This document shows positions 12,059 through 24,099 of a stretch of DNA of 64,000 nucleotides, piece by piece. Origin of the DNA: Todiramphus chloris collaris (taxonomy: Eukaryota > Chordata > Aves > Coraciiformes > Alcedinidae). Every line of letters starts with the position of its first letter. Position 1 is the first letter of the stretch. The position numbers and the translations under genes are program-made. The notes beneath the pieces were generated by a model, which saw only the letters and a program-made list of their open reading frames with translations, had not been told where the DNA came from and ran no database searches. Location of the stretch: positions 10,384,023 through 10,448,022 of the forward strand of contig JANVCC010000040.1 in the NCBI GenBank assembly GCA_025345505.1, read 5' to 3'.

Positions 12059-15000
12059 AGTCTTGTGTTATTTGTGAGGATTTTTTATTATTGCTATTAT
12101 TTTTAACTCCTCTGTTGGGTGTTTAGGCAACGAAGCCTCCTGGTATGCACCTGACAGAACTGCATACCAATCACTCATAGCCACAAGACACTGATGTGTG
12201 ACCTCTCAGACACAATGAAGCAGTGCTTCAGAATGACTGAGGGAACCTTCTGCAGTTTTTGTCATCTTCAAACTTACAGAAATCTTTTCATAATCTAAAT
12301 TTTAGTGAATATAGGAAACAGCATAATTATTAATGTGAATGTATCAAGATCTCAGAAGTCTTCTCTCAATGAAAATACCAAAGAAATTAAGTGAAAAAGA
12401 TTCACAAAACACTTCTGTTCCTTATGAGAGCTCTAATCTAAATCCTGGTTGCACAAGCATATGTTACAAGCATATGTAAGCCCCTATAAAGCAGGGCATT
12501 TCAGTAGCCCACGGCAAAGTGACTCCTCATCTCCACCTAGTGACAAAGGTGAAAAATTTGTTCAGTTTTCATTAAAAACCAAACAAACAGGGTCCACTGG
12601 GTATCACACCTTTTCACACACAACAGCCACTGCCATCCATCTGCAACTACACCTACTTCAAGCTAAGCTGAAATAAATTATTCAAAGTGTTTCATTATAT
12701 GATGAAATAAGAGAAGAACGTGGTCATACCTGTATTAAGTAGGATGTTAAAGGCCATAGAAACTCTTTAAAATACTATTTTAAGGGCTAACATCTTAAGC
12801 TTGCATTGTACAAAAGCTGCCTCTGCAGTTGAGCAAACAGCTGTGCTTATAAAACCCAACTGACCAACTGGACTTCATAGGCAGCCTCCTTTCAGACATA
12901 CACAGATCGTTTTCCTGACAGAAATATCAATGTAACAACACTTGAAATGAGAGCAGCCATCCTTGAATCAAAGTGAAGAAAAAGTTGTGTGCACACTATG
13001 TTTGGAAGCTGTGCAAATATCCTCACAAATATCAAGGCTATAATGCAGCATTTCCAGACTCGGGAGAAAACCTGTGTGAAGAACAGCATGAGAATTCTGC
13101 ATTAGTCCTGCAACAATTTGCAGTGACTGTTTATTTCCCTGCTTTTGCACAATATGCTGGATGGGCTAACTTCTGCCCCAACTTCTCTGTCTAAGAAATG
13201 AGAGGAAACACCATCACCTAGAGCACCCAAAACAGTGTATGGGCTGATCTGTACTTCCCCACTGGACTGAAACCCTCAATATGGCATAAGGAGGTGTGAA
13301 AAATGAAGGAAAGTACCTTGGAATTCTGTCTAAAAAGGAGCCATGATCCATTTGGGTTTGTGTTGTGACCACATTTGACCTTCAGCTACATCCTACTCTT
13401 TGGTGTCTTCTGTTACATGACATAGGTTTAGCACCATTTACATCTTTTCTCCTAACACAGCCTGAGACACCTGATGAGATGGTGTCAGACACATCAAGAT
13501 GATGAGTAAGAAATAGACCTTGTCTCTCCCAAAAAGTCAATGCCACTCCTTTCAGAACTATCAAATCCTCTCTCCCTCCTTGTGGATGTCCTCCATCTAG
13601 GATGTTTGGTAAATTGAAACAGCAGCTGATAAAAATGCAGATCGCCTGCCAGAATAAAAATAACCTTTTTGCTTGATATAGAGGAAGACCAGGAATCACA
13701 ACAATGTGCCAACCAGGGAAATCGATCCTATTCAGCCACTGTGATACAAGACAACATTGAAACATGCATTTAGAAGACAGAATTTTTAGATTGTTTTTAG
13801 AAGTTCTTTTATCTTATGTAGTAGTAGGTGTCAGGGAAAGGCTATTCCTGCCCACCTTGCTCCATTTGCAGTGCAGGCTCCTCTCTACCTTAGAGAAGAG
13901 GTACATTCTTCTACACCAACCTGCTTCCCTGCCTTCATCTTGACAGCTTATTAGGAATTATACACTAGGAATTATTTTGTTTCTTCTGATATCTGAAGGA
14001 AGTGCGTATGCCTGACGAGTTAACTGAATATGAGAGAGGTGCAGCTCTATATTTGCCTGGAAGCATCAAGCACTTTGAGAGGAAAGATTTTTCAAGTGTA
14101 GCTGATAAGCAGAGATGTAAAATATCCAGCTGATATTACAAACCAAAAGCAATGTCAGATTAGTGGAAAAAAGGTTAGGATCCTGATTCTGCATTACACC
14201 CACCAAGTCTCCTGTGACGATCTCTCACCCAACTTCTAAGGAGTGAATCAGATGATCACTGTGATGAGTCTGTCAGTGGTGGCAGAGCAAAGAAAGAAGT
14301 TTATTATGTGCACAGCAGTCCATAATAGCACATACTGTTAGCAGATTATTAGGGTTTAAAGTCTACCCATTTATTGCCTTCCTATTTAAAAATTACAAAT
14401 ATTTTATGGTCAAGGTTAAGCTTGGAGGAAATCTATACCGTTCATTACTTTCAGCTTGATTTTACATATGAATATATTGAGTATGGAAAGAAAAAGGCGT
14501 TCCATCTGTATGAGCACCATCTTGGAAACACGAGAGAACACCTCTGCCACACTCCTGTCACAGTTGGGATGCAGAAAACCATAGCAGACGATAGCAAACA
14601 AGCTTGTGTTCAGGAGGTCCCTGTCCTTTGGTCATTCTGTGCTCACACGCAATGACAAAGTCCTGTTAGCTTACATGACTGTGCCCTAGTGATCTGCAGG
14701 CCACAGCTCCTCTGGAGGTATTAACGATTTCCAAAAAATTCATCAGCCACTGGGAAAGCCAAGAATGTGAAACCCGTAAAAATATCAAAGCTGGAACAGG
14801 AAGCTAAGTACTTGCTACAAAGAAGTCATGCCGAGTCCACAGTTGAAGCGCACACCCCCAAAATACACCCATTGATGACACCAAATAACACCACTGAAAC
14901 TGCCCATTTTCGACCCATTGAGATAACTTGGTGCAGACCAAAGCAGAGGGGTTGACCAAGAGTCAGAGAGTTTCTTGAAGGCATGTTGTGGTCAAAGGAG

Positions 15001-18000
15001 CCAGTGTGCACCAAAAGCATACCAAGTTCTGACACGTATGAGAATAGAGATGGCAAACAACTGTGCTGTAACTGCTGGGGTAATGCAAAGTAAATACTAC
15101 AGCCCTGCAACGATTTCCTTTCAGCCAGCAAGCGTGCGACAGCTGGCCAGCTCCAGCACCTTCTGCAAGTACAACGTGTACCTCACAGTTCACAAAAGCC
15201 AATACATACACAGAGCTATCTTGTTCATTATTCTGGAAGATGCTTGTTTGTCTCAGTCTACCCACAGCCAGTCATTAACACTCCAGGACAGCCCTCTGAG
15301 TTCATTCAGGGGCATTGGCATCATGAGTTTGTTGTTCTGGTTTTTTTAAGAGGAAGGGCAGAGGATAGGCTGGAAAGGGGACGAGCAAAGGAGGAGACCT
15401 GAGAGTGGACACCAGAAAATACAAAATCAGGCCTTTCAATAAATTCTGTTACCCTATATTTCTAGCCTTTTGCCTTTTGAAGTGTAGAAGTGCTAGTGCA
15501 GTCCAAGATGTCCCTGCTGATGTCCACAGATAGGCACTCACAGAGCCCCACATAGTGCAGCAGCCTCAGTTGTACCACTGCTTCCAGAGCACTGCAGAAG
15601 ACTTTTATAAAAAGCCTTGTCCAACACCCAAGGGCTGCCAAACAGCCAGGCCAGGGCAAAGCAATGTACGGGAAGTGAGCCAGGGCACAGACTTAAAAAG
15701 ACACCTTCTTAATGGAAATGGAGAAGGATAATGAAAAGGAGCTGAGAGATTTGAGGGATAGACAGTTAGAAGTTTGAGATTACATGTTGCTGGCTCCCCA
15801 AAAGGTGGGATTTAATACATAGGTGTTCAAACTAAACTAAGACTACAAGGTCCACATGGAGATTTGAATTTTAGTTGTCAAGAGAATCATCTCATCCGTC
15901 TGCCTTCATCCAGAGACCCTCCGCATCCCTTCCCTTCTCCAACACACAGCAGCTGCACACTGGGCACTGGAGACACCTATGCAATGTACACAGGACTACT
16001 ATATACATAACACCAGTTGTCACTACACCGGAAACAAGCAGACACTTTGCCTTTCACAGGGTTACTATGTACACTTAACACAGAATTGTACTCTGAGGGA
16101 ACAGTTTCCTGGACACTCAGTTTGGGAGCTCAGTGCCCATGATGCGAGTGCTGCTGACCTGCGGGGTCCCTCCCTGGCTCAGGGCCGGCTGCTGCTGCAC
16201 GTGGTTCCACAGCAGAGCACCAGCCCGGCCCCACGAGGAGTCAGCACACAGGGATGGCTGTCAGCAGAGACAACTCCTTGCAAAAGGTTAAGACGTTGTG
16301 TATTAAATAAGTATTACAACTACTTACTGCAGTGGTGGTAGGGCAGACAGAGTGCTAGAAATGCAACGCACAAGATAAATTCTGGGAGAATGCTGGGTGA
16401 CATTTTAGACCTGTCGGTTCATGCACTGTGCCCATTCTTGGTGCAGACTACTTTTATTTGGTCTGGGCTGGCCTACAATGAGCTTCTTTTGTCTTACAAC
16501 AAAAGTGGCTTATCAGTCTGAATATTTATTCAGTAGCTGAGAGATAATATAAATCAGTCACACCATCAGATCACTGCACTTTCCAGTGGCAGATGAGGTG
16601 GGCATTATGCTAAACCAAAAAGAAAGTGCAAGTTTGGTTTTTAACAGCCTGGAATGAAATTTCGGTTTGATATTCCCTGGTAAGTCATGGTCAGTATGGG
16701 TGTCATTGAAGAGCAACGTGACTCCTCATCATGAAGAGACAGTAAACCTTGTATCTCATGGAAGCAGCCTCCTGGTCTGTCGGGGACACTTCATTCCTTC
16801 CCTTTACCCTGTAACAATTTCTGGCACCTCATAAACCACAGGCTGAAGATGAAAAACAGTATTTTTCCCCAGGAACATCAAGTACTGAGCAGCTGCTACA
16901 GAAACTGTTCTCCACTGTATTTTAATACAAATGGAGCAGATGGGGAATGGCATGGGAGGGTTTATTTTTTGTAAACTTTTGTATATTGTTTCAAAATGAG
17001 TTTTGGATACAAACAAAACCTCAATTAGGAAAATTCTAAAGTCCACCCCTTCACCCAGTTTAATGACAGATGTTTTGAGCTAATGCTTTTGCAAAGCAGT
17101 TTATAAGTTTGAGTGCTCCACGTGATGTTTAGACAGAGGTGCTTTCAGTAGGGCAAAGTCTCAGCTGGCTCTCCTGTCCAGATGCCCACAGATGTTAAGT
17201 TAAGAGCAAAAGGGCAGCCAGAACCGAGAACTCCAAGGCTGGCATCCCCTTTTAGTGACAGCGACCATGAAAAGAGTCTATTTATGACTGGTTGGGAAGG
17301 TGCAGAGTTTCACGAATTTTAGCCAATTTCTGCCCATGGCAATTCTGGTCCTCTTCCACCATTGGAAAATGTATAGATTTTAGATTTCAGCTTTGTAAAA
17401 GTCACTTTGAAAGTCTCTATACAGATAGTACTGATGACTTTAATAATTACAGTGGTTTCAACATGTAGGCAGTATGTTAGCAGTGTACTTCTGTGAGCTG
17501 TTCACTATAAACAAGGTCCACAACTGTTTTGGGAGGGTGGAACTGCAGCTCTGAGCTATCTGGGCCAAAGGCACCTTCCAGCTATTTCAGCTGTTGTTTG
17601 CTAGCACTCCATATGCTGTGCTTGAGATCCAGTACGCACCTTTCTACTGCTCTATGTATCTGATTCTTATTTTCTTTTTGCATAACAAAGCATGGCCATA
17701 GAAATTTGTCTTCTTGCTGGGATAATTCACATTCGGAATTTATATTTTACAGGCAGTGCAGATTCCTATGTGGCAGCAGACTCTTAAAGTCATACAGGGT
17801 CAAGCAGAGCTACTAACATTAATAGAACTTAATAGCAATTAAAATCTTTTCTCACTATGATGTTGGGTATAATTTCTTTGTATAACAACCAGCATACAGG
17901 CATTAAGAATTAACCTCTTGTAACAAATAGTCATTAGTCTCTCCCAGAAAATGATGAGTGACAACCCCACTTAAGACATCTTACCATTAAAATAAAGCCA

Positions 18001-19522
18001 GACACAGATTTCACAAGAACAAGAGCTTCATCAAGCTATACGTACACTGTATGTTCTTACACAAGGGTGGGCATTGCAGAAGCAGCTACAATTGTCCTGG
18101 AGACAGGAAATTAACTGTACATTGGGTACCATATAACACTTTCCTATTGTAGGAGCACACAGACTTCTGAGGGCTCACAAAAGCCAGAATAAATGCATTT
18201 TTCTGTTGGTGCTGTGTCTTTCTTGCACAGTTGGATCATTTCAATAGACCTTGCAAAGCTAAAGCTGGTATGTAAAGTGATAGCTAAACAATTTGCATTA
18301 CTGCCCTAGCTTCAAAATGCTGTGCAGCAATTATCACCAGGCACCTCTTAATTAATCCAAACATGTAAGAGTTTAGGAAAAATACTCAAAGCAGCAGGAA
18401 ATAGGAGAAACAGGTACATGCATGAGAACTAAAATCAAGCAAAGAACCAATGACCCAAAAGTTTTATAACTTTCTTCCCAGTAAAGTACTTGCTGCTAGT
18501 CTCCAAGGTTCTTTGAACCTTATACTAAATGTTGTCATGTAATTAATCTGAGGTCAGCAAACTCACCTTTTCCAGGTTGTCATGGCTCTGAAGCAGAAAG
18601 GAATAATTGTTCAGTATCTGTGGGTAGCTGAAGGTTATTTTAATACCTGCGTACGTCTAGCTGACCATGAAAAACGACCCTCAAGTTACTATAAAAAGCA
18701 GCTGTTCAATGTAGATCACAGTCGGGAACACTTAGGAACACAGTAAATCTCATCTTCTTATTAAACCGTGAAGCTATCTGCACAGACATGTTTTGATTTA
18801 TAGAGCTCACTGTCTAAAATTCATCCCTTATGCCTCTATTTAATATTTCTGTGTTTCTACATAAATTACATTGTTTATGAAAACAGAGGCAACAAGAATT
18901 GAAGTATTGTTAGCAGTCAGCTCCCTCATACTATCTTCTACAAAGCATATTTACATTTCAATCGGTAGCATTTTCCTAAAACATACATGAGACTAGAGAG
19001 CAAGAGCAGGCAGATTTGTTAAAGATAAATATTCTGAATATTTACTGATACTGATTACAACAGAAACATTACTCCAGATATGCTCAGCAAGGTGGATTTT
19101 CTGTTAATAATAGCCAATAGCTAAAAATATTCCATATTTCCAGCAATTACAACAAATGGAGAAGTTGCAATCATAAACTTACTAAAATGTAACCCCTTCT
19201 TCCTTTCTGAGCTTCGGGATGCAAGCTGCAGTTTATTAAAGCATACAGATCTGTATTGAAGTTCTTGAAACAATCTTAAACACAAAAAAAGAATGGTTTA
19301 AGATTATGTCACATTTATTTTCAGATCTGCAATGAGAGCTACAATACTATACTGACATTTAAATACATTTCATTTGTCTAAAGAAAGCATTTGAAGTTAT
19401 CTCAAGCGACTGTTCAGCTCCTCTGATACTCAAACACTGCACATGCACGTACAGATTAAAGTATAATGCTCTGCAGCAAATGGCTTTCAGAATAAAATAG
19501 TTTCTATTTCTTAACATCCTAC
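12059..19522. other. Non-coding stretch downstream of the KChIP4a-type exon (probable intron)
   Basis: On the minus strand this follows the splice donor of the KCNIP4 exon, so it should be intron. I looked for the shared KCNIP core exon (residues VEDELEM...) and saw no match. A GC-richer patch lies at 16120-16260. The 13382-13765 frame (127 codons, minus) has no recognisable domain. An enhancer-like segment at 18241-18380 is noted separately. Confidence 0.6.
18241..18380. promoter_or_regulatory. Candidate conserved non-coding element near the KCNIP4 exon
   Basis: About 140 bases of unique sequence carry dense homeodomain/POU-like words: aatttgcatta (octamer-like, 18290-18300), cagcaattatcaccagg and cttaattaatccaaac. 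It lies about 1.2 kb downstream of the exon on its strand. The composition resembles deeply conserved developmental enhancers, but this is pattern judgement only. Confidence 0.25.
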
Positions 19523-19622
19523 CTTCATAATTGCCTTCTAGGAGACCCAGATGCTCAAGTGCCTTCACAAATCCAACAATTATCACCAGCACAACAATCA
19601 TTTCAAGTCCCTCCAAGTTCAT
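19523..19622 (-). CDS. KCNIP4: KCNIP4 (KChIP4a-type) alternative first coding exon
   Basis: On the minus strand an ATG at 19622 opens 33 codons plus one base, ending AAG|GTAGGA, with the donor GT at 19522-19521. The peptide starts MNLEGLEMI, has a hydrophobic run at residues 9-19 (IVVLVIIVGFV), then K20 and LEHLGLLE. As I remember human KChIP4a, its first exon also has 33 residues before a phase-1 junction completing Asp, and about 22 of 33 positions agree. KChIPs are cytosolic EF-hand calcium sensors that bind the N terminus of Kv4 channels. This N terminus is known to insert in membrane, hold the protein in the ER and suppress fast inactivation. The start is supported by an in-frame TAA 12 bases upstream (19632-19634) and A at -3. 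Differences cluster in the hydrophobic core (Gly17, Ala21) and tail (Asn31, Tyr32). A KCNIP1 or KCNIP2 paralogue is possible, but the large empty flanks favour KCNIP4. Later exons are not in view. Confidence 0.8.
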
Positions 19623-20040
19623 CTTGAAAAATTATTCGTGTAAAAGCATCTTTTCTTAGGGAGCGTCCTGACTTCAGAGTTAGACTTTAATTAAAAAGCC
19701 CTCCTAGTCCAAGATATGCCACACAACCAGATAAATACAATGCTAAAGAAGCCCAGCATATTCCCACCATAAAACATTTCCATTGACAGCAAGATGAACA
19801 CAGGAATGTAAGGAAGTCAAATCTTACCATGTCTGCATCACTTGCCTGCATGGATACAGATGTTTCAGTCTCTAAGGCAACAGAATATACAGTAACCACT
19901 TTGTTTAGCATTTCCTCTCTGTCACAGCCAAAATTCACCAAATCTGTCTGATACCTAGTAAAATCTGATGCTTCTTTTTCACAGTAAATTACAGTTTTAA
20001 AGAGATGCCATAGTTTATCAACACAGAGGAAAAAGTCCAA
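19623..20040 (-). promoter_or_regulatory. Presumed 5' UTR and proximal promoter of the KChIP4a-type exon
   Basis: This is the region directly upstream, on the minus strand, of the KChIP4a-type exon. As a first exon it should have a transcription start nearby. I see no clear TATA box and no CpG enrichment. An AT-rich stretch near 19687-19697 (ttaattaaa) lies 65-75 bases upstream of the ATG. A 117-codon minus-strand frame (20040-19687) ends 64 bases before the ATG and, if transcribed, would be an upstream frame. Whether this is UTR, promoter or intron is inferred only from position. Confidence 0.35.
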
Positions 20041-23000
20041 ACATATTCTTTGCCTGTTACTAAAGTGAACTTTAGAAGCTCAAAGCAAAATCTTTTCATT
20101 CAGAAAGTGACCTAGTGCTGTATTTCCCTATCGAGTGAAATGCAGGTACAAAAGGTTAGCTACACAATCAAGGATCTTGTTTTACCACACTGCACACACA
20201 TTTTACATAAAATACAGGAGTCTAGCAAGCTATTCAGTGTGGTAAGAGGAGACTAGTTAGAGGGCAATCAGTGTTAAGGTTTGAAGGGTAAGTGAGAAAC
20301 AAAAAGGCTTTCCCTCTTTCTGCACAGCCCTGGGGGCTCTGTGCAGATGGTGAAACCACTGCCCGTGCAATAGGTCAGCTGCTGCTCCCAGGGCTGTTTC
20401 CAGACAAGGAAAGGCAAGAAGTGGCATCAAGGACACAGTATGTCCATGGCCAGAATTGTGTGCAGCTTACTGCTCTGCCTCAGGAAGCACTTTTACAAGC
20501 ACTTGGGAAAAATGAAATGGTATCCATGTCCTTGGACTTGACAGTTAAGAACAGATTCTCTGAAGGACCTCATTCTCACCTGAGCACCTTAGCAGCAGAG
20601 ATTAGCAAGAGCTTGTCTGTCCTTCCTACTTAACCTTCACTCAGCTCTCCAGATGTGCAGCCAGTTTCAGAAATGCACAAAATTACAACAACAACGCCAC
20701 GCTTTGAAAATCTGGCTGCTTGTTCTGGTAACTTTTGATTACTCGGCCTGCACTGGCTGCCACTTCTGTGCACAACATCACCCACCATACTCATCCTTCT
20801 TTTAACTTCTTTTGGGATAATATGACTTTGAAGGCAAGATTATAGATCTATAAAGTCTAAACTTTAGTTACTATTGTAATTATGATAAAATTACATTAAT
20901 AATACTCATCTGAAAGCCTGAAATCTGACTCAGTGTTTTCAGTCATTGTTTTTTAACCATTCGTGTACTTCTGTCTTTAGCTAATGTTTTCTGTTAATGT
21001 CTCCCAACATATTCTTGACCAGTTGCATCAAGTACTGAAATGAGGTTACGAGGAGTTGATCACCAAGGTTTTCTGCATTCAGGCTGGCTTCCCTTCCTGT
21101 AACTATGCAATGGACCCCATATTGCTGTATACAACAAAATCAGTCCCATACAATCTTTTGATTGTATCTTGGGTATCCTCCCCATTCCAAAACAAATCTT
21201 ACACTTTTCATTATTGAACTTCATTTGAGGTTCCCACACCTCCCTACCAAATTTCTCATAGAGCCTCAACAGTCCTGAGGGGAGGTTAAGAATTTGCTCA
21301 AGTATCAAATCCAACTACCATTGAAATGAAACCACCTTTGAGACAGTCCAGGCATAACCTATCATAATTTACAACAGTAACAATGTTTTAGTACAGAAAG
21401 CAAGCGAAAACACACTACCTGATGGAAATGGACTGGGATAGATGGTAAAAAAACCAAAGTAACTTGAGCTTAATTTTGGTCAAGTTTAAAATCTCTGCTC
21501 CTAGTAAAAGTGACATGAGCTGGGTGATGCCAATAAGCATTTAAAACTAATTTTATTTCTTTTTGGAAAGTGGATTTCTCACAGTCCAGTGCACTTGAGC
21601 CACTCTTCTGGTTTGCTGCTGCTCTCAGCTAAGCCACCAACACAACAAATTAACAAATAGATAATTTCTTTTTCTTGTCAAAAAATCCATTTTGTAGAAA
21701 ACAAAACATTCCACAGAAATGGATCTCCTTAAGTAAAGCTCAAAGCCCAGCTCCTTGACATATTGAGACAAAGTCTATGCTCTGCTGTAGCTGCTGCAGA
21801 GCCGAGAGCTGCCCTTGCTCAGTGCCAGAGCTCCAACTAAGGAGGACCTCTCCCATCCCCAAAAATAGAGAAGGGACTTCCACAGACCCTACGTCTCTCT
21901 TGTGATGCTTTAGTTATTGAGTTATTCATTCGTCTGCACCCTACTTCATGGAAGTTATTTGAAAGACCTCTTTCCTTCAGACTAAAAAGCAATTTTTAAA
22001 CCTCAGAGTACTTCCCAGCTGTTTTCTGACCAGCTCAAGCCACCAGTAAGAGCGGCTTTGGGGAGAAAGACTGACAAAGGAGAGTAACCTACTCAAATAT
22101 ACTTCAATCCAAACTTATTAAGTTTGGACAAGCCTACACAACAAAGCTGCAGGGTGTGCATTTCCTATCAGTTTCTTCCCCATAGCAATACATCGTGTTT
22201 GTAACAAACTTCAATGTAATTTTCAATTGTTCTTTTTGAGCCTGAGCCATTCACGGTGAAGGAGAACTCCTGCTGCCAGAGAAACACCAGAGTGTTCTGG
22301 GAGGAAGATAGCCAGTTACCATGGACTGTGATGCCCGATTGTCCATTCACCTATCTACAAGCATGGCTGCCTTAGTTCCTTCTCTCTGCCCAGGGAGGAA
22401 GGCTGGGTGCCTGGCCAGCAGTCTGCTGCAATGTCGAGGGGCAAGGTACCTGGCCAGACTTCCAGGTCATTGCAAAGCACAGGAGGGACATAGAACAACT
22501 CAAAACCAAACTCTGTTTATCACTACAATATTCACGCAGAACCCAGTATTCCAGGGGGTTCATTATGTAAGGATGCTAGCCCTAAGTATCTGCTTAATTA
22601 GCATCTGCTCTGCAGTTAGTTTTCACAGCACGAGGTAAAAAAGAAGGTGCGTGAAGGATAGAACAAAAAGAAGAGAAAAAGAAGAGAAAGATATGGGTAA
22701 AAAAGATCAAAACTACAGAGGGCTTCTCTCTAGGCAGACTCTCTGGGAGGTGCTCACATACAGTGCGCTGATGCTGGATAAAGTTTAAACTGGTACAGAA
22801 CCGGGCATCCAGATGGGTCTGCAGCTGACGTGTTGAGTGCCGGGCAAGGGACTACAAGGATTAAATGGCTTGTGCCAGTGTCCTTACCACACTTGTGGGA
22901 CACATCACCCTTCCATTCCCAGCAAACAGGGAGAGATCTCCAAGCTCTCTGACACGTGCATCAACCAGCAGTAATCAGGAAAGGGATCAGCAGAGCACCA

Positions 23001-23153
23001 AGACGGAACCTATTTCTTAAATTTTCCTGCACAGTTACCCTTAACAGCACATCTAAGACTTGACCCCCCAGTGTCAGTTCACAGTCCAGACACACTGTTC
23101 CTCTTATTTCCAGTTGTCATTCCTTCCCTAAACAAATACCACTTTTTCTTATC

Positions 23154-23174
23154 TTTTTTTTTTTTTTTTTTTTT
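23154..23174. repeat. Poly-T homopolymer (21 bases)
   Basis: Twenty-one consecutive T residues; read on the minus strand it is poly-A. No LINE or processed gene body is recognised on either side. Confidence 0.92.
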
Positions 23175-24080
23175 AAACCTTGGAAAGTGGGCATCTCCAA
23201 AGAGAAGATGACCCATTCAGTGTCAGAGCAGCACTCTGATCAGGGTAGCAACCAACAGCAAAGCCCTGGAGATTACACTGTTTTGATCAAGCCCAACCCT
23301 TCCTGATGGCCTCAGAATTACATCGACCAACAACTGAGAACAAGGCAGACCATGGCAGCAAAGCCCTTCAGCACTCATGGGGATCCACCCCGGGATGGCA
23401 GTGGCGCAAGCAGAGCTGCAGACCTTCCCTTCACACAAGAAACAAAGAAGGGGACAGTGCCAGCTGCACCGTGAGACTGTTTTGTAAAGTCAGTATATTA
23501 CCCAATTCCATGGCTAATTCAGGACCGAGATTCCCAATCTATTCCATATGCTTCTGTTCCTCAGTTCTTACACTGCTTCTCTCCTCTAGACAGTAACTCT
23601 CAGCTCTCAGCTGAGTTTTGTTGCAGCTGATGCTGGCTGATCCATCACTTTATTAATAGTATGATTACAGTATAAATATTTCATTCTGTGTAGGAGGCTT
23701 CATTATGCCTCAGTATCTTTGCATGCACATCCTTTTTAAATACAGCTCCGTTAAACTCATGGCAAATGTGTCAGTTCCAGCTCTTTAAATATTTCCTTTA
23801 ATGCTCTCAGTATTTTCTCAAATGCTAATAATGTTAAATTCCAGGCCAATATATTCAGTGAATAAAATTCGCATTCAATAATATAATTTCTTTTCTGATA
23901 CGGTCATACAAAAAGTTGCAATGAAAATTTAATGCAAATGGGAATTAAGTCTTTGAAGAAGAGAGTTGTCATTCTCCTACTTTATGTGCTGAATAATGAA
24001 ACAGTACAGTAAGGATTGGGTAGGTGTCCAGGGCAGCATTTTCACATTTCAGTGTTTCACAGATAAACTTTGCCACACTC

Positions 24081-24099
24081 TTTTTTTTTTTTTTTTTTT
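24081..24099. repeat. Poly-T homopolymer (19 bases)
   Basis: Nineteen consecutive T residues between cacactc and ctaagtctcc. It is simple sequence with no attached element recognised. The minus-strand frame across it encodes a lysine run and is not a gene. Confidence 0.92.

Noticed and set aside
13382..13765. 127-codon minus-strand frame
   Set aside because: No recognised domain; composition and overlapping frames suggest chance.
1..19522. Search for the shared KCNIP EF-hand core exons downstream of the KChIP4a-type exon
   Set aside because: No minus-strand match to the conserved core residues was seen by eye; these exons probably lie outside the window.
22109..22127. Perfect 8-base inverted repeat ccaaactt/aagtttgg with a 3-base loop
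   Set aside because: Short hairpins of this size are expected by chance in 64 kb, and there is no terminator or RNA context in a vertebrate intron.
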